Shown here: positions 32,819-42,260 of the stretch, one piece after another | How positions within the stretch are numbered: the stretch's first letter is position 1 | How the letters are laid out: each line of letters starts with the position of its first letter | Translations under genes and position numbers: made by a program | NCBI RefSeq assembly: GCF_946221105.1 | Contig: NZ_CAMICL010000009.1 | Span: forward strand, 1 to 64,000 | Source: an uncultured Corynebacterium sp. | Lineage (GTDB): Bacteria > Actinomycetota > Actinomycetes > Mycobacteriales > Mycobacteriaceae | Length of the DNA stretch: 64,000 nt | Direction: 5' to 3' | Notes under the pieces: model-generated | What the model saw: only the letters and a program-made list of their open reading frames with translations | Database searches by the model: none | Told to the model about the DNA's origin: nothing

Positions 32819-33277
32819 TTGCACACCTACAAGTCGATCGCTGTCGGCACCGACGGCTCCGCCACCTCCATGGTCGCTGTGCGTGCCGCAGCCAGCCTCG
32901 CCCGCGTCTACGGTGCCGAGCTGACCATCATCTGCGCCCACTACACAGCGTCCGGCTCGATGCTGAACTCCACCAACGCCGAGCTGTCCCGCGTGGACAT
33001 CGTCACCGCCACCAACGCGCGCGAGATTCTGCGCAAGGCGGACGAGATCGCCAAAGAGGAGCAGGCCAGCAAGGTCAACCTGGTGTCCAAGGGCGGCCAG
33101 CCCGCGAACGTGCTGGTGGAGGCCGTCGGCGAATACGGCGTTGACCTGCTCGTTGTGGGCAACAAGGGCATGCGCTCCATGGCCGGCCGCATCTTCGGCA
33201 ACATCCCCGGCAACGTGGCCAAGAAGGCCCCGGTGGACGTCATGCTCGTTGATACCCGGGCAGAGGGACACGACTAA
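32819..33277 (+). CDS. universal stress protein (UspA family)
   Basis: A single-domain Usp of 152 residues: IAVGTDGSATSMVAVRAA at the N-terminus and the ATP-binding loop VVGNKGMRSMAGRIFGNIPGN near the C-terminus (G-x2-G-x9-G type). Usp proteins are general stress and dormancy factors. The start is TTG 32819 with GAAAGGA 8 nt upstream. The gene lies 15 nt after uvrB and 60 nt before a second usp gene, from which it differs enough to be an old duplicate. Confidence 0.92.
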   Translation: MHTYKSIAVGTDGSATSMVAVRAAASLARVYGAELTIICAHYTASGSMLNSTNAELSRVDIVTATNAREILRKADEIAKEEQASKVNLVSKGGQPANVLVEAVGEYGVDLLVVGNKGMRSMAGRIFGNIPGNVAKKAPVDVMLVDTRAEGHD

Positions 33278-33336
33278 ACCCGCAAGGGGTACACTGACCA
33301 CGCTAACCGCGTCGCATTTTTGAAAGGTGATTTCAC

Positions 33337-33780
33337 ATGGCCGATAACTACAAGACCATCGTCGTCGGCTCCGACGGTTCCAAGTCCTCTCTGCTGGCCG
33401 TTGAGCGCGCCGCGAAGATTGCAGCTGCCTTCGGTTCCACCCTCGTCATCGGTACCGCGTACTACGAGAACGAGGAAGAGGCCGCGAAGACCCTGCGTCA
33501 GGATTCCGTGACCATTCTGGGCGACCAGAAGGCGCTGGAGAACCTCGAGGGCGCAGCCGAGCACGCCCGCGCCGCAGGCGCACCGGACGTGCAGACCGCA
33601 ACCCGCCCGGGCACCCCGGTGCAGGCGCTGATGGCCATCGTCAACGACAACAAGGCGGACCTGCTCGTGGTGGGCAACCGCGGCATCAACTCCCTGACCG
33701 GCCGCCTGCTGGGCTCGGTGCCGGCGGACGTCGCTCGTCAGTCCGACTGCGACGTCATGATCGTTCACACGGTCAACTAG
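33337..33780 (+). CDS. universal stress protein (UspA family)
   Basis: A second single-domain Usp of 147 residues: IVVGSDGSKSSLLAVERAA and VVGNRGINSLTGRLLGSVP. It has its own probable promoter element, TACACT at 33290-33295, and a good ribosome-binding site, GAAAGGTG. It is convergent with the HelD-like gene, which ends 4 nt beyond its stop. Confidence 0.92.
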   Translation: MADNYKTIVVGSDGSKSSLLAVERAAKIAAAFGSTLVIGTAYYENEEEAAKTLRQDSVTILGDQKALENLEGAAEHARAAGAPDVQTATRPGTPVQALMAIVNDNKADLLVVGNRGINSLTGRLLGSVPADVARQSDCDVMIVHTVN

Positions 33781-33784
33781 GGCG

Positions 33785-35938
33785 CTATTCGCCGACCACC
33801 GTCAGCGTCTGCGTGGCGCGGGTGACGGCGACGTAGAGGTCTTGCCACCCCTGTGGCGAGGCCTCTTTAATTTTGCCCGGCTCCACTACGACGACGTTGT
33901 CGAACTCCAGGCCCTTCATCTCGCCGACATTGTCCGCGTCGATGACGGCGGTTAAGCCGTCGCGCTTCTCGACGAGGCTAAAGTCCTCAACGAACTGCAC
34001 CGGCACGCCGGATTCGCGGATCGCCTCAGGGACGGTGGCCTCTGGGTCAATCTCAGCCAGGATCTCGGCGGCGTAGTCCGCGATTTCCTTCGGCGTGCGG
34101 TAGTTCACCGTCAGCTCGTGGAGGCGGTAGCGCTTGCCCACGAAGGGCTCCAGCGCGTTGGTCCAGTCGTCCACGCCGGCGGGGGAGGACGTCTGGGCGG
34201 TGTCGCCCACGAGCGTCATCCAGCGCGACGGGCAGCGGCGGAACACCATGCGCCACTCCATGGGGGACAGCTCCTGGGCCTCGTCGACGATGATATGCCC
34301 GTACGCCCACGTCTGGTCCGCGCGTGCGCGCTGCGCGGTGGAGCGGGTGTCCGATTCCCGTTGGCGGCTCGCGAGCGTCTCCGCGTCGATCACGTCGGCT
34401 GCGGAAAGGATCTCGGCTTCGAACTGGTCGTCGTCGTTGTCCGTGGATTCAGACGAGGACAGCACGTCGAGCGCGCCCTCCGCCTCGGCGACGAGCTCGC
34501 GCCATTCCTCTTCTTCCTTCCGGCGCTGCTCCTCGGGGTCGACGGTGCCGATGAGCACGGCCAGTTCGTCCACAAGCGCGGTGTCCGCCTGGCTGAACGC
34601 GGAGCCGGGCGCGCGGTACAAGGCGTCGCGGGTGTAGTCGTCGTAGTCGTGCGCTACCTCGGCGATGGCGTCCTTGTCGGTCAGCAGCTCGCCCAGCACA
34701 TCGACGGGGTCGAGCTCCGGGAAGTGCGTGTCGATGAGTTGCTCTACCTGGGGGTCGTCCGCGAGGTCGTCGTGAAGCTGGTCCACATCCGCATCCGAGA
34801 GCAGGTTCGCCCCGCCGAGCGGGTCCTCGCCGATGCGCTTCGCCAGCGCCTCCGCGAGCAGCTGGGTGAGGTGCTCCGCGAAGTGGGCGCGCGCCTGGTT
34901 ATGGGGCCGGCGCGAGCGACGGGCCCTGGTGCGGGCGGACTTGACCATCTGCGGGGTGGCATCCACCGGCACCGAATCGAAGGTGAGGCGCACAGGCGCA
35001 TCCGGCAGCGTCTCGTAGGCCTGCACGGCGCGCTTGAGGATGGTCACCATCTCTTCAGAGCCCTTCACCTCGCGCGCGGCGATGCTGTCATGGCCTGTGG
35101 GGGTAAAACCCGGCACGAGCTGGTCGGCGGTGGACAGCACCACGCCAGTCTCGCCCAGCTCCGGCAGCACGCGTGAGATGTATTCGAGGAACGTCGCGTT
35201 CGGGCCTACCACCAGCACGCCGGTGCGGGTGAGCTGCTCGCGCCAGGTGTAGAGCAAGTACGCGATGCGGTGCAGCGCCACAGCGGTCTTGCCGGTGCCC
35301 GGCCCACCCTGGACCACCATGACGCCGCGGGTGGCGTCGCGGATGATCTCGTCTTGCTCGCGCTGGATGGTCTCCACGATGGAGCGCATATGGCCGGTGC
35401 GGGCCTCGTTCATCGCGCGTCGCAGCGCCGCTTCGGAGCCGACGCCGGCGTTGGAGGTTTCCGCGCCGTCGCCTGAGAGCACTTCGTCGTCCACGGCGGA
35501 GACAGTGCGGCCGCGCATGCGGATGTTGCGGCGCGTTTCCACGCCCTCCGGGTGCGCGGTGGTTGCCAGGTAGAACGGGCGGGCGAGGGGAGCGCGCCAG
35601 TCCAGCAGGAGGGTGCGGTAATTGTCCTGCCTGTCGTCGATGCCCATGCGGCCGATATAGCGCCGCTCCAAATCCGGCCGGCCCGGCACCGGGTTCTCCG
35701 GCTCGTCGTCGGCGACGTCGATACGGCCGAAGACTAGGCCGGTCTCCGCCACGTTGAGCGCATCCAGCTTCGCGTTGAGCCCGTGGTACTCCGTTTCGCG
35801 GCGCACCAGGGCATCCGAATCCGGGTTGTCCGGGTCCACGTCGCGCTGCACCTCTTCCAGGCGCGCTTGCGCCCGCGCCACCTCGCTGTCCAGGTGCGCG
35901 AAAAGCTGATCCACGTACGTCTGTTCTGTTTCCTGCAT
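33785..35938 (-). CDS. HelD/HelR-like RNA polymerase-associated superfamily 1 helicase
   Basis: A 717-residue UvrD-like ATPase with the HelD layout: an N-terminal coiled region (QTYVDQLFAHLDSEVARAQ), a split helicase core with Walker A GGPGTGKTA near residue 211, Walker B DEAQELSPMEW, and the C-terminal VTRATQTL motif. HelD-type proteins release stalled RNA polymerase, and actinobacterial HelR can confer rifampicin tolerance. Whether this copy does so is an inference. ATG 35938 is used; the upstream in-frame extension to 35992 lies in the terminator of the preceding gene. Confidence 0.88.
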   Translation of the reverse strand: MQETEQTYVDQLFAHLDSEVARAQARLEEVQRDVDPDNPDSDALVRRETEYHGLNAKLDALNVAETGLVFGRIDVADDEPENPVPGRPDLERRYIGRMGIDDRQDNYRTLLLDWRAPLARPFYLATTAHPEGVETRRNIRMRGRTVSAVDDEVLSGDGAETSNAGVGSEAALRRAMNEARTGHMRSIVETIQREQDEIIRDATRGVMVVQGGPGTGKTAVALHRIAYLLYTWREQLTRTGVLVVGPNATFLEYISRVLPELGETGVVLSTADQLVPGFTPTGHDSIAAREVKGSEEMVTILKRAVQAYETLPDAPVRLTFDSVPVDATPQMVKSARTRARRSRRPHNQARAHFAEHLTQLLAEALAKRIGEDPLGGANLLSDADVDQLHDDLADDPQVEQLIDTHFPELDPVDVLGELLTDKDAIAEVAHDYDDYTRDALYRAPGSAFSQADTALVDELAVLIGTVDPEEQRRKEEEEWRELVAEAEGALDVLSSSESTDNDDDQFEAEILSAADVIDAETLASRQRESDTRSTAQRARADQTWAYGHIIVDEAQELSPMEWRMVFRRCPSRWMTLVGDTAQTSSPAGVDDWTNALEPFVGKRYRLHELTVNYRTPKEIADYAAEILAEIDPEATVPEAIRESGVPVQFVEDFSLVEKRDGLTAVIDADNVGEMKGLEFDNVVVVEPGKIKEASPQGWQDLYVAVTRATQTLTVVGE

Positions 35939-35950
35939 CCTCACAACAAA

Positions 35951-35988
35951 CGGCCCCGGGGCTGGGATTATTCCCAGCCTCAGGGCCG
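35951..35988 (-). terminator. intrinsic terminator of the DoxX-like gene
   Basis: A compound stem: outer CGGCCC/GGGCCG (35951-35956 with 35983-35988) and inner GGCTGGG/CCCAGCC (35960-35966 with 35973-35979). On the minus strand it is followed by TTTGTTGTG. It lies 27 nt past the stop at 36015. Confidence 0.75.
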
Positions 35989-36014
35989 CCAAGTAGTCCG
36001 AGTGTCTACGGGGC

Positions 36015-37055
36015 TTACGCGAACTTCTTCTGCGCCTTCTTCACCAGCTTCTGGGCCTTCTTCTCGGCCTTCTTCGCCTTACGCTTCCACTTGAGCTTGG
36101 TGATCCAGTTCGGGTCAGCGTCCAGCTTGTCCCAAGCGTCCTGCAGGGCATCGACCGCGTTCTGCGCCTTGTCCTGGGCCTTGGCGGAAGCCTTGTTGAC
36201 CTTGCGCTTCGCCTTGAACTTGTCCAGGGCGGACGGCTGCAGGTCGTCCAACTGGCCCTGCAGATCGCCGACGATGCTGTTGACCTTGCGCTTCGCCTTG
36301 AACTGCTGGATCTTGGACGGCTTGATGTCGCCGTACGCGTCCTCAGCCTTGTCGGAGGCCTTCTCGGCAGCGTCGTCCAGCCAGTCGCCCGCGTCGGAAA
36401 GGAAGCTGGACGCCTGCTTCTTGGCGTCGCCCAGCCAGTCGTTCGCGGCGTCGCTGGCCTTGTTGGCCTTCTTCTTCCAGTCGCCCTTGTTGTCGTCGAC
36501 GTAATCGGTGACCTGGTCGGTCGCGTCGGAGAACCAGTCGGACGCCTTGTCCCAAGCCTTCTCGGTCTCAGACTTGGTCGGCAGCGCCTGCTTGACGTTC
36601 TTCTGCGCGGCGTGGGCAGCGTGCTGCGCGCGCCACTTCAGGTCCGGCTTGCCGTTGTTGTCCACGGTGGCCAGCAGGACACCGCCGGCGAGGCCGAGGT
36701 CCGTCAGGGCGCCGGTGCGGCGGCGTGCCTTCTCGTCGTCGTCCTCTGCCTCCCAGAATGCGTGGCGGCCCATAACGGTCGGCAGCGCGGTGGCGGCCAG
36801 CAGGGTGGCGGACAGGCGCGGGAACTTGCCGATGGCGAAGGACGCGCCAGCGCCAGCCTTGGTCGCGCCGACGATCTGCGCGGCGGTCTCAGGGCTCTTC
36901 GGCAGGAAACCGCGGTACTCGCGCGGGGTCAGGGCGCGCAGCTTCTTCAACACGCTGTCCGCGCTGTCCTTGTGGCCAGCCGGGTTCAGCAGGGTCTCGA
37001 CGCCGTCGATCACGTAGACCGAAGCCAGCATCGGGCGTGCGATTTTCCGGATCAT
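36015..37055 (-). CDS. DoxX-like membrane protein with repetitive Lys/Asp-rich C-terminal tail
   Basis: Residues 1-145 look like a DoxX-family membrane domain (MIRKIARPMLASVYVIDGVETLLNP in two parts: MIRKIARPMLASV and YVIDGVETLLNP; helices near 68-78, 82-95 and 118-132). Residues 160-346 form a charged, alanine-rich, helical tail with internal repeats: ASDWFSDA (171), ANDWLGDA (204), AGDWLDDA (222), and FKAKRKVN twice (252 and 280), ending in a run of Lys-Ala heptads. The tail is reminiscent of apolipoprotein/LEA-like amphipathic helices. ATG 37055 is chosen; AAGGA lies upstream. DoxX proteins are poorly understood; the tail is the odd part. Confidence 0.78.
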   Translation of the reverse strand: MIRKIARPMLASVYVIDGVETLLNPAGHKDSADSVLKKLRALTPREYRGFLPKSPETAAQIVGATKAGAGASFAIGKFPRLSATLLAATALPTVMGRHAFWEAEDDDEKARRRTGALTDLGLAGGVLLATVDNNGKPDLKWRAQHAAHAAQKNVKQALPTKSETEKAWDKASDWFSDATDQVTDYVDDNKGDWKKKANKASDAANDWLGDAKKQASSFLSDAGDWLDDAAEKASDKAEDAYGDIKPSKIQQFKAKRKVNSIVGDLQGQLDDLQPSALDKFKAKRKVNKASAKAQDKAQNAVDALQDAWDKLDADPNWITKLKWKRKAKKAEKKAQKLVKKAQKKFA

Positions 37056-37142
37056 ACTTTTACCCAATCCTTACTTTTTGTAGCTGAATGTGCTCCCGCC
37101 GAGTGTAGCGATTTTGCGCCGCCGCGGTGGCGGGATTTCTGC

Positions 37143-37736
37143 TTACCAGCGGCGATCCCACCAGTCGTCCAGGTGCGGGCGCTCCTCGCCGAGCGTGGTG
37201 GGTTCGCCGTGGCCCGGCCACACGACGGCCTCGTCCGGGTAGACGTCGAAGACCTTTTCTTTCACGTCGTTGAACAGGCGGACAAAGTCGCCCTCGGACT
37301 GGGTTTTGCCCAAGCCCCCGGGAAACAGCGAGTCGCCGACGAACAGGTTTACCGTGCCGTCGATCTCCGCGGCGACGCAGGCGCCGCCCGGGGTGTGCCC
37401 GCGCAGGATGGTCACGGGGAGCGTGTGGCCGGCGAACTCGATCGTGTCGCCGTCGTTGAGCTCCACATCGGCTGGCGCGGGAATCGCCGGGGCGTCCAAA
37501 AACGGCGCGTAGTGCTTCGCGCCGGTGGCCTCGAGCACTTCCTCGAGCGCCCGGGTGTGGTCGTAGTGCCGGTGCGTGGTCAGCACCGCGGTGATCTTCA
37601 CGCCGGCGTCGTCGGCCATGGCCAGGAGTTCGGGGGTGTGCGAAGCTGCGTCGATAAGCAACCCCTGCCCCTCGCTGCAGAGGAGGTAGCAGTTGTTGTC
37701 CATGTCGGAGACGGAGATGTGGCGAAGAGAAAGCAT
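37143..37736 (-). CDS. MBL-fold metallo-hydrolase (glyoxalase II-like)
   Basis: A 197-residue metallo-beta-lactamase-fold hydrolase with the zinc motif THRHYDHT (HxHxDH), the ligand GHTPGG, the metal-bridging GDSLFPGGLG and the final WPGHGEPTT. It is close to the hydroxyacylglutathione hydrolase-like proteins found next to uvrA in actinobacteria; the true substrate is unknown. TAGCCT (37749-37744 on the minus strand) lies 7 nt before ATG 37736, a leaderless arrangement. It is divergent from uvrA. Confidence 0.9.
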   Translation of the reverse strand: MLSLRHISVSDMDNNCYLLCSEGQGLLIDAASHTPELLAMADDAGVKITAVLTTHRHYDHTRALEEVLEATGAKHYAPFLDAPAIPAPADVELNDGDTIEFAGHTLPVTILRGHTPGGACVAAEIDGTVNLFVGDSLFPGGLGKTQSEGDFVRLFNDVKEKVFDVYPDEAVVWPGHGEPTTLGEERPHLDDWWDRRW

Positions 37737-37821
37737 GCGGTCAAGGCTACTCAGGAATGTTTCCCCGCATACGCGTGTTGGTAGCGTCTTGGGAGTACTA
37801 ATCGACGAAAGCGAGAGTGAC

Positions 37822-40680
37822 GTGGCCGAAAAGCTGACAGTGCGCGGCGCGCGCGAACACAACCTCAAGGGCGTGGACATTGAGCTGCCCCGCGACAAGA
37901 TGGCGGTGTTTACCGGCCTGTCCGGCTCCGGCAAGTCCTCGCTCGCCTTCGACACCATCTTCGCCGAAGGGCAGCGCCGCTACGTGGAATCGCTGTCCTC
38001 CTATGCCCGCATGTTCTTAGGCCAGATGGACAAACCGGACGTGGACTACATCGACGGGCTGAGCCCCGCGGTGTCCATCGACCAGAAGTCCACCAACCGC
38101 AACCCGCGCTCCACCGTGGGCACCATCACGGAGATCTACGACTACCTGCGCTTGCTGTACTCGCGCGCAGGCACCCCGCACTGCCCGGTGTGCGACGCGG
38201 TGATTGAGCGCCAGACCCCGCAGCAGATCGTGGACCGCGTGCTCGAGCTGGAGGAGCGCACGAAGTTCCAGGTGCTCGCGCCGATTGTGCGCAAGCGCAA
38301 GGGCGAGTTCCAGGACTTGTTCGCCGACCTGTCCTCGCAGGGCTATTCGCGCGTGAACGTGGACGGGGAGACCTACCAGCTTTCGGATCCGCCGAAGCTG
38401 GAAAAGCAGATCAAGCACAACATCGATGTGGTGGTGGACCGCCTCACCGTCAAGGCCAGCCAGAAGCAGCGTCTGACGGATTCTGTCGAGACGGCGCTCA
38501 AGCTTGCGGACGGTCTGGTCGGCTTCGACTTTGTGGAGCTAGACGCCGATGACCCGGAGCGCGTGCAGATCTTCTCCGAGAAGATGGCGTGCCCGAACGG
38601 CCACAAGCTCAACGTGGAGGAGTACGAGCCGCGCGCGTTCTCCTTCAACTCGCCGTTCGGCGCCTGCCCGGCCTGCGACGGCCTGGGCGTGCGCAAGGAG
38701 ATCGACGTGGACCTGGTCATCCCGGACCCGGACGCGCCCGCGGTGGACGCGTTCCAGCCGTGGAACTCCAGCCCGAATAAGAAGTACTTCACCAAACTCA
38801 TCGAGGCGCTGGCGAAGGAAGAAAAGTTCGACGCCAACGCGCCGCTGAGCTCGCTGACCAAGACGCAGCGCAAGCACCTGATCCACGGCTCGTCCACGAA
38901 AGTCAACGTGCGCTACAAGAACCGCTACGGGCGCCAGCGTTCCTACACGGCGGCCTACGAGGGCATCGTGGGCTACCTGGAGCGCAAGCTGGAGCAGACC
39001 GAGTCCGAAACGCAGAAGGAACGCCTGCTGGCGTACACCCGCGAGGTGCCGTGCCCGACGTGTGACGGTGCGCGCCTGAAGCCGGAGATCCTGGCTGTGC
39101 GCTTGGCATCAACCACGCACGGGGAGCAGTCCATCGCGGGCTTGACGCAGCTGTCTATCGAGGAAGCCTCCGAGTACCTGGACAACCTGGTGCTGGGCTA
39201 CCGCGAGGAGATGATCGCCGGTGCGGTGCTGCGCGAGATCCAGGCGCGCCTGCACTTCCTGCTGGACGTGGGGTTGAACTACCTCACCCTGGCCCGCTCC
39301 GCCGGCACCCTGTCCGGCGGCGAGGCGCAGCGCATCCGCTTGGCCACCCAGATCGGCTCCGGTCTGGCTGGTGTGCTCTACGTGCTAGACGAGCCGTCCA
39401 TCGGCCTCCACCAGCGCGACAATCAGCGCCTGATCACCACCCTGAAAAAGCTGCGCGACCTGGGCAACACCCTGGTCGTGGTGGAGCACGACGAGGACAC
39501 GATCCGCGAGGCCGATTGGCTCATCGACATCGGCCCGCGCGCCGGCGAGTACGGCGGGGAAGTGGTCTACCAGGGCAAGCCGGAAGGCATCCTGAAGTCC
39601 AAGGACTCCATCACGGGCGACTACCTGTCTGGACGCAAGGTGATCGAGGTGCCGGAGCACCGGAGGGACGTCGATAAGCAACGGCAACTGAAGGTCATCG
39701 GCGCGCGCGAGAACAACCTGGACAACGTCAGTGTGGACATCCCGCTCGGCGTGCTGGTGGCCGTGACCGGCGTGTCCGGCTCCGGCAAGTCCACCCTGGT
39801 GAACCAGATTCTGGCCAAGACGCTGCAGAACCAGCTCAACGGCGCACGCCAAGTTCCTGGCCGCGTGAAGAAGGTCGAAGGCCTGGAGCACCTGGACAAG
39901 CTCGTGCAGGTGGACCAGAGCCCGATCGGGCGCACCCCGCGCTCCAACCCGGCGACGTACACCGGCGTGTTCGACAAGATCCGCAACCTGTTCGCCGAGA
40001 CCCAGGAGGCGAAGGTGCGCGGCTACAAGGCCGGGCGCTTCTCCTTCAACGTCAAGGGCGGGCGCTGCGAGGCCTGCCACGGCGACGGGACCATCAAGAT
40101 CGAGATGAACTTCCTGCCGGACGTGTACGTGCCGTGCGAGGTGTGCGAAGGCGCGCGCTACAACCGCGAGACGCTCGAGGTGCGCTACAAGGGCAAGAAC
40201 ATCGCCGAGGTACTGGAGATGCCGATCTCCGAGGCCGCGGAATTCTTCGAGCCGATCACCTCCATCCACCGCTACCTGCAGACGCTCGTGGACGTCGGCC
40301 TGGGCTACGTCCGCCTCGGCCAGAGCGCGACCACGCTCTCCGGCGGCGAGGCGCAGCGCGTCAAGCTCGCGGCGGAGCTGCAGAAACGCTCCAACGGCCG
40401 CACGATCTACATCCTGGACGAGCCGACGACGGGACTGCACTTCGAGGACATCCGCAAGCTCATGCTGGTGCTCAACGGCCTGGTGGAGAAGGGCAACACC
40501 GTGCTGGTGATCGAGCACAACCTCGACGTGATCAAGTCCGCGGACTGGATCGTGGACATGGGGCCCGAGGGCGGCTCCGGCGGCGGCACGGTGGTCGCGC
40601 AGGGCACGCCGGAGGACGTCGCAAAGGTGCCCGGTTCCTTCACCGGACAGTTCCTGCAGGACATTCTGGCGAAGGCCTAG
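37822..40680 (+). CDS. uvrA: excinuclease ABC subunit A
   Basis: UvrA is the ATP-dependent damage scanner of nucleotide-excision repair. It has two ABC modules (Walker A GLSGSGKSS near residue 33 and GVSGSGKST near residue 650), two signature motifs LSGGEAQR, and zinc fingers with CxxC pairs (CPTC, CEAC, CEVC). From GTG 37822 the product has 952 residues, the usual size; upstream in-frame ATG codons would run into the divergent metallo-hydrolase gene. GCGAGAG precedes the GTG. A CGTCGATAAGC word is at 39669. Confidence 0.96.
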   Translation: MAEKLTVRGAREHNLKGVDIELPRDKMAVFTGLSGSGKSSLAFDTIFAEGQRRYVESLSSYARMFLGQMDKPDVDYIDGLSPAVSIDQKSTNRNPRSTVGTITEIYDYLRLLYSRAGTPHCPVCDAVIERQTPQQIVDRVLELEERTKFQVLAPIVRKRKGEFQDLFADLSSQGYSRVNVDGETYQLSDPPKLEKQIKHNIDVVVDRLTVKASQKQRLTDSVETALKLADGLVGFDFVELDADDPERVQIFSEKMACPNGHKLNVEEYEPRAFSFNSPFGACPACDGLGVRKEIDVDLVIPDPDAPAVDAFQPWNSSPNKKYFTKLIEALAKEEKFDANAPLSSLTKTQRKHLIHGSSTKVNVRYKNRYGRQRSYTAAYEGIVGYLERKLEQTESETQKERLLAYTREVPCPTCDGARLKPEILAVRLASTTHGEQSIAGLTQLSIEEASEYLDNLVLGYREEMIAGAVLREIQARLHFLLDVGLNYLTLARSAGTLSGGEAQRIRLATQIGSGLAGVLYVLDEPSIGLHQRDNQRLITTLKKLRDLGNTLVVVEHDEDTIREADWLIDIGPRAGEYGGEVVYQGKPEGILKSKDSITGDYLSGRKVIEVPEHRRDVDKQRQLKVIGARENNLDNVSVDIPLGVLVAVTGVSGSGKSTLVNQILAKTLQNQLNGARQVPGRVKKVEGLEHLDKLVQVDQSPIGRTPRSNPATYTGVFDKIRNLFAETQEAKVRGYKAGRFSFNVKGGRCEACHGDGTIKIEMNFLPDVYVPCEVCEGARYNRETLEVRYKGKNIAEVLEMPISEAAEFFEPITSIHRYLQTLVDVGLGYVRLGQSATTLSGGEAQRVKLAAELQKRSNGRTIYILDEPTTGLHFEDIRKLMLVLNGLVEKGNTVLVIEHNLDVIKSADWIVDMGPEGGSGGGTVVAQGTPEDVAKVPGSFTGQFLQDILAKA

Positions 40681-40701
40681 CGACGCCCACGGCGCGCCGA
40701 T

Positions 40702-40981
40702 TTGGTTTGTGCAGGCATGAGCATGTATATTGCTGCCTACACCGCCCAGCGCGCCCGTGTCATGCGGGTGCGGGGGCCGCAAGAGGAGTGAATCCCACCC
40801 CAAGCCGCTCGTGCGAATGAGTTGGATACGGGTCAAACGGTGCGCAAGACACAACTGTGTCTTCGTGTGCCATGGACGAACTCCCGCCACCCCTCAGGGT
40901 GAGCGGGTTTTTCGCGTGGGATGAGTCCGATTGCGGTTCAAGTGCGGCACGCATTGTTTCTTTAAGTCTCTAGGAGTTCTC
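40702..40981 (+). promoter_or_regulatory. infC promoter and long structured leader
   Basis: TTGGTT (40702-40707), an 18-nt spacer and TATATT (40726-40731) predict a start near 40738 and a leader of about 245 nt. The leader contains a strong hairpin (40839-40868, core AAGACA-CAACTG-TGTCTT flanked by partly paired arms) and then an intrinsic terminator at 40883-40912, before the ribosome-binding site of infC. This is the layout of a transcription attenuator for the infC-rpmI-rplT operon. The controlling ligand (L20, IF3 or another) is not determined. Confidence 0.7.
40883..40912 (+). terminator. intrinsic terminator inside the infC leader (attenuator)
   Basis: CCCGC-CACCC-CTCA-GGGTG-A-GCGGG forms a 10-bp GC-rich stem with a one-base bulge, followed by TTTTTCGCG. 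It lies 70 nt before the infC start codon and far from the uvrA stop, with a promoter in between, so it regulates infC rather than ending uvrA. Confidence 0.8.
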
Positions 40982-41503
<522 letters not shown>

Positions 41504-41536
41504 TTCCAACAATCGACACTCTGAAGGGCTTTCACC

Positions 41537-41731
41537 ATGAAGCAGAAGACCCACAAGGGCACCGCAAAGCGCATCAAGGTCAACGGCAAGGGCAAGCTGC
41601 GCCGCGAGCAGGCTGGTAAGCGCCACCTGAACGAGAAGCTCTCGTCGAAGCGCCGCCGCAAGCTGTCCGGCTCCACCGACGTCGCCAAGGCTGACGTCAA
41701 GCGCGCAAAGCGCCTCCTCGGCATGTCCTAA
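41537..41731 (+). CDS. rpmI: 50S ribosomal protein L35
   Basis: A 64-residue, very basic ribosomal protein beginning MKQKTHKGTAKRIKVNGKGK, a complete L35. It is the middle gene of infC-rpmI-rplT, 33 nt after infC, with GAAGGGC as ribosome-binding region. Confidence 0.98.
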   Translation: MKQKTHKGTAKRIKVNGKGKLRREQAGKRHLNEKLSSKRRRKLSGSTDVAKADVKRAKRLLGMS

Positions 41732-41784
41732 GCACTGCCCGATCAATCAACCGATTACGAGAAAAAGAAAAGGAAGTTTGACTC

Positions 41785-42168
41785 ATGGCACGTGTGAAGC
41801 GTTCAGTCAATGCTAAGAAGAAGCGCCGCGCAATCCTCAAGTCCGCGAAGGGCTACCGCGGCCAGCGCTCCCGCCTGTACCGCAAGGCAAAGGAGCAGTG
41901 GCTCCACTCCCAGACCTACGCGTACCGCGACCGCCGCAAGCGCAAGGGTGAGTTCCGCAAGCTGTGGATCCAGCGCATCAACGCCGCTGCCCGCATGAAC
42001 GACATCACCTACAACCGCCTCATCCACGGCCTGAAGCTGGCCGAGGTCGAGGTCGACCGCAAGATCCTGGCCGAGCTGGCTGTCAGCGACTTCGCTGCCT
42101 TCTCTGCTCTGTGCGAGGTTGCGAAGAACGCTCTGCCGGAGGACGTCAACGCTCCGAAGGCTGCGTAA
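41785..42168 (+). CDS. rplT: 50S ribosomal protein L20
   Basis: L20 binds 23S rRNA early in 50S assembly and in several bacteria represses its own operon by binding the leader. The 127-residue product begins MARVKRSVNAKKKRRAILK and has the conserved YRGQRSRLYRKAKEQ and the globular RINAAARMNDITYNRLI region. AAAAGGAAG precedes the ATG. A strong terminator follows at 42190. Confidence 0.98.
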   Translation: MARVKRSVNAKKKRRAILKSAKGYRGQRSRLYRKAKEQWLHSQTYAYRDRRKRKGEFRKLWIQRINAAARMNDITYNRLIHGLKLAEVEVDRKILAELAVSDFAAFSALCEVAKNALPEDVNAPKAA

Positions 42169-42189
42169 AAGCACTTTCGCTTAACGACG

Positions 42190-42238
42190 AAGCTCCCGCC
42201 CATCCCCGAACAGTCGGGGAAGGCGCGGGAGCTTTTTT
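42190..42238 (+). terminator. intrinsic terminator of infC-rpmI-rplT
   Basis: AAGCTCCCGC (42190-42199) pairs with GCGGGAGCTT (42225-42234), with an inner TCCCCGA/TCGGGGA stem, followed by TTTTTTCG. It is 21 nt after rplT. Confidence 0.9.
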
Positions 42239-42260
42239 CGCGTGTGACACGCAAAAGGGA

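Noticed and set aside
40717..40791. A 24-codon leader frame (ATG 40717) before infC
   Set aside because: It would start upstream of the predicted transcription start, has no ribosome-binding site and no run of a single amino acid codon, so I do not call it a leader peptide.
40931..40981. TTG 40931 as the infC start
   Set aside because: It has no ribosome-binding site and adds 17 residues unlike the family; AGGAG points to ATC 40982.
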